Shown one piece after another: positions 51,354 to 60,210 of a DNA stretch of 64,000 nt (the stretch's first letter is position 1; every line of letters begins with the position of its first letter). A program made the position numbers and the translations under genes. This DNA is from Lacipirellula parvula (GTDB lineage: Bacteria > Planctomycetota > Planctomycetia > Pirellulales > Lacipirellulaceae), in assembly GCF_009177095.1 (NCBI RefSeq), contig NZ_AP021861.1:5128501-5192500 (forward strand), read 5' to 3'. The notes beneath the pieces were generated by a model. That model was not told the origin of the DNA and searched no databases. It saw only the letters and a program-made list of their open reading frames with translations.

Positions 51354-52256
51354 CTAACCGCCGAACGCGGCAGCGGGAACGACGATCGGCAGATCACGCT
51401 CTTCGTTTTCTTCGAGCGTCACGATAAACCGGCCCTTGTTGGACCAGTTGAGTTTCTTGCCTTCGGGCGTGTTGACGAACAACGCCCCGTTGCCGCCGGC
51501 GGCGTTTTCGTGCCAGACCTGAATCTCAAGCTTTTCGCCGGCCGGCAGATTCGGGATTTCGAACGAGCCGTCTTCCGCCGTCACAGCAAAGTACGCGTTG
51601 CTGCGCGGCAGTAGGTAAGCGAGCATCCACGGGTGGATGCTGCAGCGAACGGGCACCGGCGCCGCTTCTTCCTTCTTCACGAGGAACGGCGTCGTTGCGC
51701 CGCTGGCGATCGTCTGGTTGAAGCCGTTCTGGCCCGAGATGTTCGTGTTGTGGCCGACGTTGTCGCTGTTGCGAATGTCGAACGTTTGGCCTGTCGTCAT
51801 TCCTTGCACGTGCGTGAGGAACAGACAGACCTTCTGGTCGAAGAGAATCGAATCGGTCTTCGGACCGGAGCCTTCGTGGACGCGCGACGCCTTACGGGCG
51901 AAGACGACGACGTTGGCAATCCCTTTGCTGGCGGGATCGACGAGCAAATACTGCTGCAACGGCGCCTGACCGCCAGGAGCGCAGGTCGCCTGGTCCTTGT
52001 TGACGCCGTAAGGAGGCATCGTCGGCGGATCGCCGTCGAAGGTGAACTTCCCTTTGAGGGTCGCCCAACCGGTGCCGGTCGCGGCGACTTCCTCCACCGC
52101 TCCTGCTTCGCCGCCGAGGGCGACGCGAATCTTCTCGGCCGCGGCGAGATTGGCGTAGACCGGCTCGTCGTTCGATCGCGAGCAGCCGACCGCGCTGAGC
52201 GTAACGACGGCCAATGCCAAAGCTGCGGACAAGCGATCAGCGAAGATAAGGTTCAT
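51354..52256 (-). CDS. Cupredoxin-like lipoprotein
   Basis: 300 residues. Signal and lipobox Cys in LSAVGCSRS. A plastocyanin-like domain has possible copper ligands: His in GHNTNIS, then Cys, His and Met in VRCSIHPWMLAYL, preceded by TFDIRNSD. A beta-sandwich of the carboxypeptidase-regulatory kind follows (AEDGSFEIPNLPAGEKLEIQVW). It is paralogous to the next gene at about 52330. The ligand set H-C-H-M is that of type 1 blue copper proteins, so an electron carrier is the likely role. Confidence 0.82.
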   Translation of the reverse strand: MNLIFADRLSAALALAVVTLSAVGCSRSNDEPVYANLAAAEKIRVALGGEAGAVEEVAATGTGWATLKGKFTFDGDPPTMPPYGVNKDQATCAPGGQAPLQQYLLVDPASKGIANVVVFARKASRVHEGSGPKTDSILFDQKVCLFLTHVQGMTTGQTFDIRNSDNVGHNTNISGQNGFNQTIASGATTPFLVKKEEAAPVPVRCSIHPWMLAYLLPRSNAYFAVTAEDGSFEIPNLPAGEKLEIQVWHENAAGGNGALFVNTPEGKKLNWSNKGRFIVTLEENEERDLPIVVPAAAFGG

Positions 52257-52276
52257 GGCGCCGTCAAGTTGTGGCC

Positions 52277-52306
52277 CTAGCCCCGACCAAACATGGTCGG
52301 GGCTAG
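52277..52306. repeat. Perfect 13-bp hairpin between cupredoxin-like genes
   Basis: CTAGCCCCGACCA and TGGTCGGGGCTAG around AACA. No U-run on either side, so a repeat or processing hairpin rather than a terminator. Confidence 0.85.
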
Positions 52307-52329
52307 TCGCCGAGTGTCGTCAGTAACTA

Positions 52330-53121
52330 CTACTTCCCGAGCATCGCGGGGGTGACTTCGATTTCGCCGAGGTCGACCGTTTCGCCGGCTGGGACTTCGA
52401 TTTCAAGCTGGCCTTTGCGATCGGACTTTTCCTTGCCGACCTTCAGATCCTTGAGGTTGCCCTTCGCTTCGTGCCAGAAGGAGAAGTTGTGCTTGCCCGC
52501 CGGGACGTTCTTGATCTCAAACGTGCCGTCCGCCGCCGAGACCACCGCGTAGGGGTTGTCGCGAATGAGGACGTAGGCGTTCATCCAAGGGTGGATATTG
52601 CAAGCAATCTTCGATGGCAGGGCTTCGCTCTTCTCAAACTTCTTCACGATCGGCGAGCCGTTAGTAACTTGCTCGTTGAATTTCGGATTCGCGAACAATA
52701 CGCCGGCGTTCGTGTTGTGGCCAATCCCGTCGTCCGAGTTGCGGATCTCCAGCTTGTCGGCCGTCCACAGCGTCATCGCATGCGGTTCGAAACGGCAGAA
52801 GTGGTTGTCGAGCACCTTCGGCTCGGCTGAAGCTTTGTAGTCGGGGTGGATGTCGACCTTCTTGCCGCGACCGGCGTTCAGGAAGACGAACACGTTGGCC
52901 AACTCGCCATCGGCGCCGACGACGACCGCTTCGTCGACCAGGTCGTGCTTGCCGCAGTAGTCCACGTCCTTGCTCGGCACGATCTTCTCGGCCTTCGCGT
53001 CGCCCTTGAACACGAACTTCCCTTTGATCGTTCCCCAATCGGCGGCGAACGACGTCGAGCCGGCCAGCAGCGAGGCCGCGACACAGGCGGAGAGCAAACG
53101 CTTGGCAATGATGCAGTTCAT
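52330..53121 (-). CDS. Cupredoxin-like periplasmic protein (paralogue)
   Basis: 263 residues from ATG 53121 (GTG 53133 possible). Cleavable signal (SACVAASLLAGSTSFAAD). The same plan as the upstream paralogue: IRNSDDGIGHNTNAG, then CNIHPWMNAYVLI, then ADGTFEIKNVPAGKHNFSFW. It has no lipobox and an extra conserved acidic N-terminal strand region. Copper ligands H, C, H, M are retained, so both copies may bind copper; the different anchoring suggests one soluble and one membrane-tethered carrier. Confidence 0.82.
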   Translation of the reverse strand: MNCIIAKRLLSACVAASLLAGSTSFAADWGTIKGKFVFKGDAKAEKIVPSKDVDYCGKHDLVDEAVVVGADGELANVFVFLNAGRGKKVDIHPDYKASAEPKVLDNHFCRFEPHAMTLWTADKLEIRNSDDGIGHNTNAGVLFANPKFNEQVTNGSPIVKKFEKSEALPSKIACNIHPWMNAYVLIRDNPYAVVSAADGTFEIKNVPAGKHNFSFWHEAKGNLKDLKVGKEKSDRKGQLEIEVPAGETVDLGEIEVTPAMLGK

Positions 53122-53165
53122 CGAATCACTCACTTTCGTTTCTTCGGGCCGGAAGGCGGGAGCCC

Positions 53166-56100
53166 TTATGGCGTGGATTCGCCCGACGCGTCGGCCGCGG
53201 TACCGCCGTTGGCCGGGGGCGAGTTCGCCCCGCTCGCCGCTTGGGCAGCGACGGCCTGCTCCACGAGCGAGCTGACCGAGGTGTTGCGGCGGGCGTAGGC
53301 GTCAAAATTCATCAGCAAATCAACCAATCCGTTGAGCTGCTGGATACTGGTTCCATGATACAGGTCTTGAGCCACTCCCCCCAGGTGGGGGTCGTCTGGC
53401 CGATACGGGATATTCACCGGCATGCCCGTATATGGCAGAATTCGGGCCGGATTCGCGATCCAATTGCGCGTAAACTCCGGTCGCAAGCGGCGTTGCGCAT
53501 CCGCTAGGTTCGGCCCAAACGTGTTCGGATCGCCCTGCGGAGCGAAGTCGGCCACGGCGTGGCACTTCACGCAGTAGTTGCCGTTGGTGACGATCGTCAT
53601 CGCCTCGCCGAGCGGGTCGCCTCCGGCGGCGTTGAGGTTTGTCAGGTAACTGGCCCGCTGTTGCTGTTTGTACTCGTAGGGGTACTTCGCGTCGCTCATC
53701 GCGGCGAAGTAGTTCACCAGCTTCTCCGCTTCCTCGCTCGACATGTGGAAGTTCGGCATCCGCATCACGACGGCGGGACGAATCGCCGACGGGTCCATCA
53801 AGAAGCCGTGCAACCAATCGGTCTGCACCTTCTTCCCTTCGTCCATCAGCGGCGGCGGCAGCCAACCCCAGGCCTCGCGGCCGTTGACTTGCGGGTTGGT
53901 TTCTTTGGCTCGCTCAATCACCTTCGGGAAAAGGTAGCGAGCTAAGTCGCCGCCCCAGGCCGGGTAGGCGTTGCCGTTAGCCGGACCGTACTTCGCGCGA
54001 TCGGCGGGAATCAGCAGTTCGTCGATGCCGCGGAGCCGCGGTTGGCCGTTGATCAGCTCATTCGCCCACAGCCCAAAGCGGTAGAAGACGGGGATCGTCT
54101 CGCCATCTTCGCGTTCCGCTTCAAGGACTTCCTCGGCAGTGATCGGTTGGCGATCTTCGTCGACCCACGTCGGCTCGCCCGTTTCCTCGTCGAAGACGGG
54201 CTGGCCGGCGATGTTGGCGTGCATCAGGCCGCGGAAATCCTTCGCCAATGATGCGGCAACTTGCTGCTGGCTGAACTTCGGATCAAGGAAGGGGAAGTCG
54301 ACCACTTCCGACGCGTCCTCGAACGTGTCGCTGCCGTAGTTGAAGACCCACTGCTCCATCTTGAGCGTATGGCAACCGCCGCAGTTGAAGCGTTCGAGCA
54401 CTTGGCGGCCGTAGACGATCGCCCGCTGGCGGTCGTTGGGATTGAACAAGAACTTCGTCGCCGGCGGCTCCTTCACGAGGCCGAGCACAAACATGATGAT
54501 CGCTTCCCGTTGCTGGTCGTTGAACGGGAACTTTGGCATGCGCAGCCGTTCGTTGAAGTTCTTGTTCCGCGTCGTCTTGTAGTCGTAGCTGCGGGGGTAG
54601 CGGAGCTTCTGCCAAATGAAGCCGTCGCGGCCGTGGCTATTGAGCGACTGAACGAAATATCCGTCGTCGGCGCTGAAGGTCGCCGGATCGAGGTGACCGT
54701 GGCTGGCGGCGTGGGCCGCATCGCCTTCGGCCGCATCGCCTTCGGCCGCATGCTCGGCGTCGTGACCGGCGGCGCCTTCCGGCATCGTCGCCGTCCGCTG
54801 CGAGGCTTCGGCATCGACAATCGCTTGGGCGTCGTGCGTCGGGTTCTGCGGATTGATGCCGTGTGTTTCGAGGAACTTGTGAATGTTCTCGAACGCCAGC
54901 TTCGACGTTTCCTTGCGGCCCCAGTCGGCGAGCGCGGTACCGATCGGCTTCGCGTCTTCGAAGCCGGGGATGTCGTGGCAGCCGAAGCAACCGTACTTGC
55001 CGATCGTGCTACGGGCGACGAACTCCAGCTGCCGCTCCGTGCGGTTCTGGTCGTTCAAGCCGATCAGCAGTCGTTCGTTGGTCTTCAGCTTGGCCCGTTG
55101 CGATTCGGCAAACCCTTCGCCTTCGAGATACTTGCGAGCGCGGGCCTTCGGAATCGCATCGCTGGTAAGCCACAGCTGCGCGAGGTCGACAAGGTCGTTC
55201 TTTTCTTCGTCCGTCCACTGGCCAGCGGCGGGAACGTCGTGCGGCTGCCAATCGGTCGGTACGCTCAGCAAGAACGCGGTCACGTCGGCGGCGGGGTCGC
55301 TGACGACGCCGGTCGGCTGATTCTGGGCGTTCTTCTCGACGATCTTGTCGAGGTAAAGCTGCGGCATCACTGTGCGGGCGTGGTAGCGGTTCGGCTCCTT
55401 CACCCACGAGTACAGCCAGCGGCGGCCCTTCTCGGTGTTTAGCTTGGCGCCGAGCCGCGACAAGTTCGGCCCTTGCGTCGAAGCAATGCCGGGGAATTCG
55501 TCATGCGAGTGGCACGCCAGGCAGCCGCGCGATTCGAAGACCCACTTGCCGCGCTCGGCGGACGGTTCTTCGGTGATTCCCTCAGGGGGCGAAAGGTATT
55601 GGAACTCGTCGCTCGCGTTCAGCAGGTACTCGGTGATCGCGCGGATTTCGATCGCTTCGAAACGCTCGCTGTCGGCCAACTGAGCAGCGTCGCTCACTTC
55701 GCTCAGATGCTCGTACAGCCCGAAGAACTGCGGCATCTTCGTCGATGGACGGAAGTCGGCCGGCTTGCGGACCCAGCTGTAGAGCCAGTCGTAGTCAACC
55801 TTCGACTTGATGTAGCGGAGGCTCGGCCCGACCTTGCGGTACTCGCCGGGGATCTCGACGTCTTTCAGCAACGTGGAAAGTCGCTGCAGATCAGCGCTGG
55901 CCTGCTGCTGTTCGGGGGTCTGCTCGTCCGCCCCTTCCGCGTCTTCGCCCGGCGGCGTCGGCTTCGCGGCGATCGAACTGAGCAGCTGCAAACGAATTTC
56001 GTTGTTGCTCGGTTGGAATCGCAGCTGTTGGGCCAGCTCGCGCTGACCATCCGAGAGATTCTTGCTCCGCAGAACCGCGGCGGCGACTTCGGCGTAGTTC

Positions 56101-58106
56101 GGCTCCAACCGCACGTCGGGACCGACGCTCGCGGTCGGGCTGTCCCAGCCGTTCACTTCGTGGCAGCCGAAGCAGCCGAATTCCTCGACCAGCGACCAAC
56201 CTTCGACGAGCTTCGGCGCCGGCGGTTCGGGGAACTCTTGGCTCGGCTCCAGCGAGCCTTTGTCGTGATGGCACTTCAGGCAGTTGCTCTCGACGAAGCG
56301 GGCCGGCTTCATCGGGAAGATCCAGTGATGATTGTCGAACCAACCGTACTCCTGGGCCCAGCGATTCTGCTCCTTAGCATCGTTCGGAGTGTGCGAGGTC
56401 CAGGGGAACGACGTACCACTTCCTTGGCCGTCGTGGCAGACGGTGCAGCCAACGTCTTTCAGCGGATGCGGGCTGGTGTCGGTGAGGAACAGGTCGAGCC
56501 GCGGATGGCTGGTGAACGGGTGGTTCAACCCGCGCCGTATCGCGATCGTCACCGGCTTGTTCCAATCGACCATCGTCAGCAGCCGTTCGTCGGCCTCGGC
56601 CGGGCTGTAGACCCGCGAGTTGGCGATCGACTCAAGCACGTCGCCCGACTCGATCCCCGCCTTCGCGGCGGCTGATTCCGGCATGACGAAATGAACCGTG
56701 ACGTCGCCGTCGTTGATGATGCCGGTCGGCGATAGCTGCATGCCGTAGGCTTCGAGCAGCGTCGTCCCTGCGAGAGGCTGAGTCTCCGGCGTCATCATCT
56801 GCACCGTGAGGTTACGCAGCTCTTCAGGCAGCGTCGGGTACATCGGGTCGCTGGCCGTGCCGGGCGCCGTCTTCGCGATGCCGCGGTGGCAGGTGATGCA
56901 GCGATCAAACCGCGCGACTTGCGAGAAGTTGTAGTTGATCGTCAGATCGGGAAGCCAATTCTGCTCGATCTTCACGTTGCCGCTGTAGAGCGCGTTGAGA
57001 ATCGGCAGCCGAGTGAACCATTCGCCGGCGTTCGACGTGTTGAGCGCCACCTGCTCGTCGAGGCGCGAAAGCTCGGTCTTCATCGCGTCGAGCTCTTTCG
57101 CCGCGACGACCTTCTCGGCGCCGACCTCGGAGACGACTTGCTCGAGGCTCATCCGATACTCTTTGGCGGCGGCGATGCCGGCCGTCAGCTCGGCGATGCG
57201 AGCGTCAAGATCGTCAACCTTGGCCTGCAGATCCGCAATCGCCTGTTCATCGCTGCTGTGGCCGATCTTGATACCGAGCTCGCTCACCTTGGCGGTCCGC
57301 TCGCCGTTGAGCGACTTCTTGCGGGCGACGAGCGTGTTTTCGCGGAAGCGGGCGGCGCGGATAAAATCGTTGAACTGACCCAAGACCTTGCCGCGGGCGA
57401 CGACCGCTTTGTCTTGCGCGGCCCACAATTCCGCCTGCGCGGCTTTGATCTCAGCGGTGAGCGTTTGCTCCTTGTCAGTGAGTTCGGCGGCAGCCTGCGC
57501 GGCGGCTTCGGCTTCCTCGGGCTTCGCCGCCGGAGCGGCGGCCCGTTCAGCCGCTTGCTTCTTCACCGCGTCGAGATCGGCCTTCGCCTTCACGAGTTTC
57601 GCCTGAGCGTCGGCGACGCCGGGCGCGGTTGCGACGAGGTCTGCGTAAGCTTTTTCAAGGCCGTCGAACTGCGGCTCGGCTTTCGCGGCTGCTTCCTCTT
57701 GGAAGGCGACTAGCGTGATCTCCGCCCGGGGAGCGGCGTTCACGGAATCGTTCGAAGCCGGCTTCTTTTCGCTTGCGGCCGGGTTGGTCTTGAGGCGTTG
57801 GTCTTCTTCGTCGACGAGCGATTCGAACTGATCGATAAAATTCCGCGGAATCGGCTGGCTGTCGTAGTTCCGCAGTTCGTCCTCGTACGCGTTCATCTCC
57901 TTGGCGTACTGCTCGGCGATCGCGTCGCGGCGCGACTCGATCATCCAAGCGTCTTTCTTCCGGTCTTTGAGCGTCCAATCCTTCCACTCGCGATTGTGAT
58001 CGCGGGCCATCAGCATCACCGTGGCGATGGCCATCACGATGGCGCTCGCGCCAAAGATGACGTGCATCGTCCGTTGATTGCGCCAAGTTTGTTCCGTCGC
58101 GGGCAT
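53166..58106 (-). CDS. Giant octahaem cytochrome c with coiled coil and PDZ-like domain
   Basis: 1646 residues. One membrane helix at about 14-34, long Ala/Glu-rich coiled coil to about 350, and eight CxxCH haem sites: CITCH (403), CTVCH (about 553), CLKCH (about 607), CFGCH (about 643), CLACH (about 860), CFGCH (about 1038), CGGCH (about 1240) and CVKCH (about 1509). A PDZ-like domain (GIINDGDVTVHF; AAAKAGIESGDVLE) lies between haems 1 and 2. The position between the cytochrome b and oxidase genes, with no cytochrome c1 gene, suggests it replaces c1/f as the bc-complex cytochrome c. This is inference. Confidence 0.9.
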   Translation of the reverse strand: MPATEQTWRNQRTMHVIFGASAIVMAIATVMLMARDHNREWKDWTLKDRKKDAWMIESRRDAIAEQYAKEMNAYEDELRNYDSQPIPRNFIDQFESLVDEEDQRLKTNPAASEKKPASNDSVNAAPRAEITLVAFQEEAAAKAEPQFDGLEKAYADLVATAPGVADAQAKLVKAKADLDAVKKQAAERAAAPAAKPEEAEAAAQAAAELTDKEQTLTAEIKAAQAELWAAQDKAVVARGKVLGQFNDFIRAARFRENTLVARKKSLNGERTAKVSELGIKIGHSSDEQAIADLQAKVDDLDARIAELTAGIAAAKEYRMSLEQVVSEVGAEKVVAAKELDAMKTELSRLDEQVALNTSNAGEWFTRLPILNALYSGNVKIEQNWLPDLTINYNFSQVARFDRCITCHRGIAKTAPGTASDPMYPTLPEELRNLTVQMMTPETQPLAGTTLLEAYGMQLSPTGIINDGDVTVHFVMPESAAAKAGIESGDVLESIANSRVYSPAEADERLLTMVDWNKPVTIAIRRGLNHPFTSHPRLDLFLTDTSPHPLKDVGCTVCHDGQGSGTSFPWTSHTPNDAKEQNRWAQEYGWFDNHHWIFPMKPARFVESNCLKCHHDKGSLEPSQEFPEPPAPKLVEGWSLVEEFGCFGCHEVNGWDSPTASVGPDVRLEPNYAEVAAAVLRSKNLSDGQRELAQQLRFQPSNNEIRLQLLSSIAAKPTPPGEDAEGADEQTPEQQQASADLQRLSTLLKDVEIPGEYRKVGPSLRYIKSKVDYDWLYSWVRKPADFRPSTKMPQFFGLYEHLSEVSDAAQLADSERFEAIEIRAITEYLLNASDEFQYLSPPEGITEEPSAERGKWVFESRGCLACHSHDEFPGIASTQGPNLSRLGAKLNTEKGRRWLYSWVKEPNRYHARTVMPQLYLDKIVEKNAQNQPTGVVSDPAADVTAFLLSVPTDWQPHDVPAAGQWTDEEKNDLVDLAQLWLTSDAIPKARARKYLEGEGFAESQRAKLKTNERLLIGLNDQNRTERQLEFVARSTIGKYGCFGCHDIPGFEDAKPIGTALADWGRKETSKLAFENIHKFLETHGINPQNPTHDAQAIVDAEASQRTATMPEGAAGHDAEHAAEGDAAEGDAAHAASHGHLDPATFSADDGYFVQSLNSHGRDGFIWQKLRYPRSYDYKTTRNKNFNERLRMPKFPFNDQQREAIIMFVLGLVKEPPATKFLFNPNDRQRAIVYGRQVLERFNCGGCHTLKMEQWVFNYGSDTFEDASEVVDFPFLDPKFSQQQVAASLAKDFRGLMHANIAGQPVFDEETGEPTWVDEDRQPITAEEVLEAEREDGETIPVFYRFGLWANELINGQPRLRGIDELLIPADRAKYGPANGNAYPAWGGDLARYLFPKVIERAKETNPQVNGREAWGWLPPPLMDEGKKVQTDWLHGFLMDPSAIRPAVVMRMPNFHMSSEEAEKLVNYFAAMSDAKYPYEYKQQQRASYLTNLNAAGGDPLGEAMTIVTNGNYCVKCHAVADFAPQGDPNTFGPNLADAQRRLRPEFTRNWIANPARILPYTGMPVNIPYRPDDPHLGGVAQDLYHGTSIQQLNGLVDLLMNFDAYARRNTSVSSLVEQAVAAQAASGANSPPANGGTAADASGESTP

Positions 58107-58113
58107 AGGAAGA

Positions 58114-58213
58114 AAGCTTTCAGCTATCAGCTTTCAGCGGTCAGCCAGAAGTCGAATCAGCCGACATGCCATTTCCTGTGGCTGACCGCTGATCGCTGAC
58201 TGCTGACCGCTGC
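58114..58213. repeat. Inverted pair of CAGCTTTCAGCGGTCAG oligomers
   Basis: Arms at 58114-58150 and 58178-58213 with a 27-base loop, filling the gap between the giant cytochrome and the cytochrome b gene. Same family as 43816-43920. Confidence 0.9.
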
Positions 58214-58216
58214 GTG

Positions 58217-59635
58217 CTAAAAATTCAGGAAGTACTCCGGAATCGCAATGATGTATTTCAAGTTAAAGACCCAACGCAGGACCATCTTGATCGGGAGCGA
58301 CGCCATGAAGAGCATCAGGTTCGCCATCAACATAAAGCGGATGAGGCCCATCCGTTGGTAATACTTACGGAACACAGTGAGCGCCATGATTGGCGGCAGG
58401 GCGATGAAGTAGAAAAGCACCAACAGCGTGCCAAGAATTTCACGGCCAAAGACGACCCCGAAAAACTGGCCCACAGGCTGAAGCCAATGCAGCCACGATG
58501 GTAGGTATGCAGGAACGAAGGCCATTTCTGGCTTGGCTGGCAGCGGGCGATCGAGCCACTGCTCCCAGAAAATCTGGGACAGGTTGACGTTGTTCAGCGC
58601 CTCGACCTTGTGCGAATCCCAGAATTCGTACGGCCCGAAGAAGTTCCAGTTGGGGCCACGTAGCAACGTGCCGAGCACGATCAGCGTGACCCACATCACC
58701 AGGAACCCGAACTGGAAGATCACGTAGGCGAACTTCCGTTGGTTGATCGTGTAGTAGCCGTTGCCCGCCTTGTTGAAGTCGATATACGGGATCGCCATCA
58801 GGCCGACGACGATCATGCTCGGCAGCACGACGCCCGCCATCCAGGGATCGAAGTAGACGAGCATTTCCTGCAAGCCGAGGAAGTACCACGGGGCCTTCGA
58901 CGGATTCGGCGTCTTCACGCTGCTGGCCGGCTCTTCGAGCGGCGCGGGGAGCGCGATCGCCCAGAAGATGAGGAAGGCCGTCAGGCCGATCATGCAGATT
59001 AGTTCGGTGTACACGAGGTCGGGCCAAACGAGCACTTTCTCGTTGTCGAGCGCCTCAAGCGGAGCCTCGCCGCGAGCGATGCGATCGTCGTTGATCACCG
59101 CCCGGTAGGTCGCCAGCCAAGTGAAATAGGCCAACAACAACACGAGCATCACGATCGGCACGTTGTCGGGCTTCGCGATGATTTCGTAAAAGTCGCGGTC
59201 GGGCATCGACAGCCCGAGGAGCAGCAGCATCAGGTTCCAGACAATCCAGGCGACCGTCGGCTGGACGAAGAACCGCCGGCAAAAGAACAAGATGCTGAGC
59301 AGCACCACGGTGCCGACGCTGTAAACGACCGGGCCAGTGCTGCGGTTGATCGCCTCGCGAACCGACTCCGGCAACGAAGGCATCCAGGCGCCGTGGCCGC
59401 TCCAGGCCAGAGGAGCGAGGATCACAAAAATGAAACCAAGCAACAGCCAGACGATCGCACTGGTGAACGGAAACGTCTGCTCGCCGGCACGAATATTGTA
59501 CCACGTCTTCGCCGTCCCCGATTGCCACAGGTACAAGGCGGCGACGCCGTTCATCAGCGCAAGCACGAGGTAATATGGCCCCAAGAAGGAGGCGACCATA
59601 TTCAGGAACTGCGCGTCTGTGAGTCCGTGAGTCAT
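58217..59635 (-). CDS. Cytochrome b subunit-IV-like protein with extra membrane helices
   Basis: 472 residues, against about 160 for cytochrome b6f subunit IV. The C-terminal half matches subunit IV: PDLVYTELICMIG, EEPASSVKTPNPSKAPWYF and LGLQEMLVYFDPW, with the quinol-site PEWY motif altered to APWY. The N-terminal 210 residues hold about five further helices without haem ligands. After the core there are three more helices. It would pair with the b6-like protein at 60208 to form a split cytochrome b. Confidence 0.9.
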   Translation of the reverse strand: MTHGLTDAQFLNMVASFLGPYYLVLALMNGVAALYLWQSGTAKTWYNIRAGEQTFPFTSAIVWLLLGFIFVILAPLAWSGHGAWMPSLPESVREAINRSTGPVVYSVGTVVLLSILFFCRRFFVQPTVAWIVWNLMLLLLGLSMPDRDFYEIIAKPDNVPIVMLVLLLAYFTWLATYRAVINDDRIARGEAPLEALDNEKVLVWPDLVYTELICMIGLTAFLIFWAIALPAPLEEPASSVKTPNPSKAPWYFLGLQEMLVYFDPWMAGVVLPSMIVVGLMAIPYIDFNKAGNGYYTINQRKFAYVIFQFGFLVMWVTLIVLGTLLRGPNWNFFGPYEFWDSHKVEALNNVNLSQIFWEQWLDRPLPAKPEMAFVPAYLPSWLHWLQPVGQFFGVVFGREILGTLLVLFYFIALPPIMALTVFRKYYQRMGLIRFMLMANLMLFMASLPIKMVLRWVFNLKYIIAIPEYFLNF

Positions 59636-59649
59636 GGACGGGAGTGGTC

Positions 59650-60210
59650 AGGGTTCAGGGTTCGGGGTTCAGGATGAAGACGAGGGAGCAGGCGTGAACC
59701 GGCGAGCTTCTGGGGGTAGTTGCATCTCCAGTTTTCGCTCCAGGCCGTTCAGCATCCTGATGCACTCGTGGTACCTACTCCGAAAAACTTCGAACGCTTC
59801 TTCTGTCAAATACTTCTTTCGCTTCGCCATGAACAGGTGATGTATCGTCTCAGCCGCTTCTCCGCGTGCTCGATTCGTACCTTCGATCTTGTTCTTCAGG
59901 TGCCGATCGCTGTGTTTTTCCGCGAGTTGGGCTGGGGCGCTATTCGACGACCGCCGCACTTGCGACGCGAGTTCAAAGCGTTCTTCCGCAGGCCAAGTTC
60001 TGGTTAATTCGCAAACGTCCAAATGCAGGTCGCAAAGCTTCTGGTAAACGAGCAAATCTTCGATTCGCAAGTACTCGGGCATCGATCGTCCTCCGGCAAA
60101 ACAACTCGCCGCCGTCCACGATCCTTCCCCAATGCTTCCCTTCGCTCCTAGCCTTTCCTCTTCTTGCCTTTCGTACTTCCTGAACCCCGAACCCTAACAC
60201 CTGAACCCTA
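59650..60210. mobile_element. Candidate element: GGTTCAGG arms flanking a four-helix-bundle gene
   Basis: Arms at about 59650-59675 and 60175-60210 are inverted copies of the GGTTCAGGG/GTTCGGGG oligomers and bracket one gene. The gene's stop codon lies in the left arm and the petB-like stop codon (60208-60210) lies in the right arm. No transposase is present, so mobility is inferred from structure only. Confidence 0.5.
59669..60082 (-). CDS. Four-helix-bundle protein (TIGR02436 / 23S rRNA IVP family)
   Basis: 137 residues with GGAGG seven bases before ATG 60082. The family pattern is clear: an LxVYQKLCDLHLDVCELTRTWP-type first helix, then ELASQVRRSSNSAPAQLAE, GEAAETIHHLFMAKRKKYL and a last helix. 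The family includes proteins encoded by intervening sequences in 23S rRNA genes and the accessory Avd proteins of diversity-generating retroelements; no reverse transcriptase or template repeat is here. It separates two genes that should act together in one complex, which suggests insertion. Confidence 0.9.
   Translation of the reverse strand: MPEYLRIEDLLVYQKLCDLHLDVCELTRTWPAEERFELASQVRRSSNSAPAQLAEKHSDRHLKNKIEGTNRARGEAAETIHHLFMAKRKKYLTEEAFEVFRSRYHECIRMLNGLERKLEMQLPPEARRFTPAPSSSS

Noticed and set aside
59669-60082. Diversity-generating retroelement accessory gene (Avd)
   Set aside because: The four-helix-bundle family fits, but there is no reverse transcriptase, template repeat or variable C-type lectin gene nearby.
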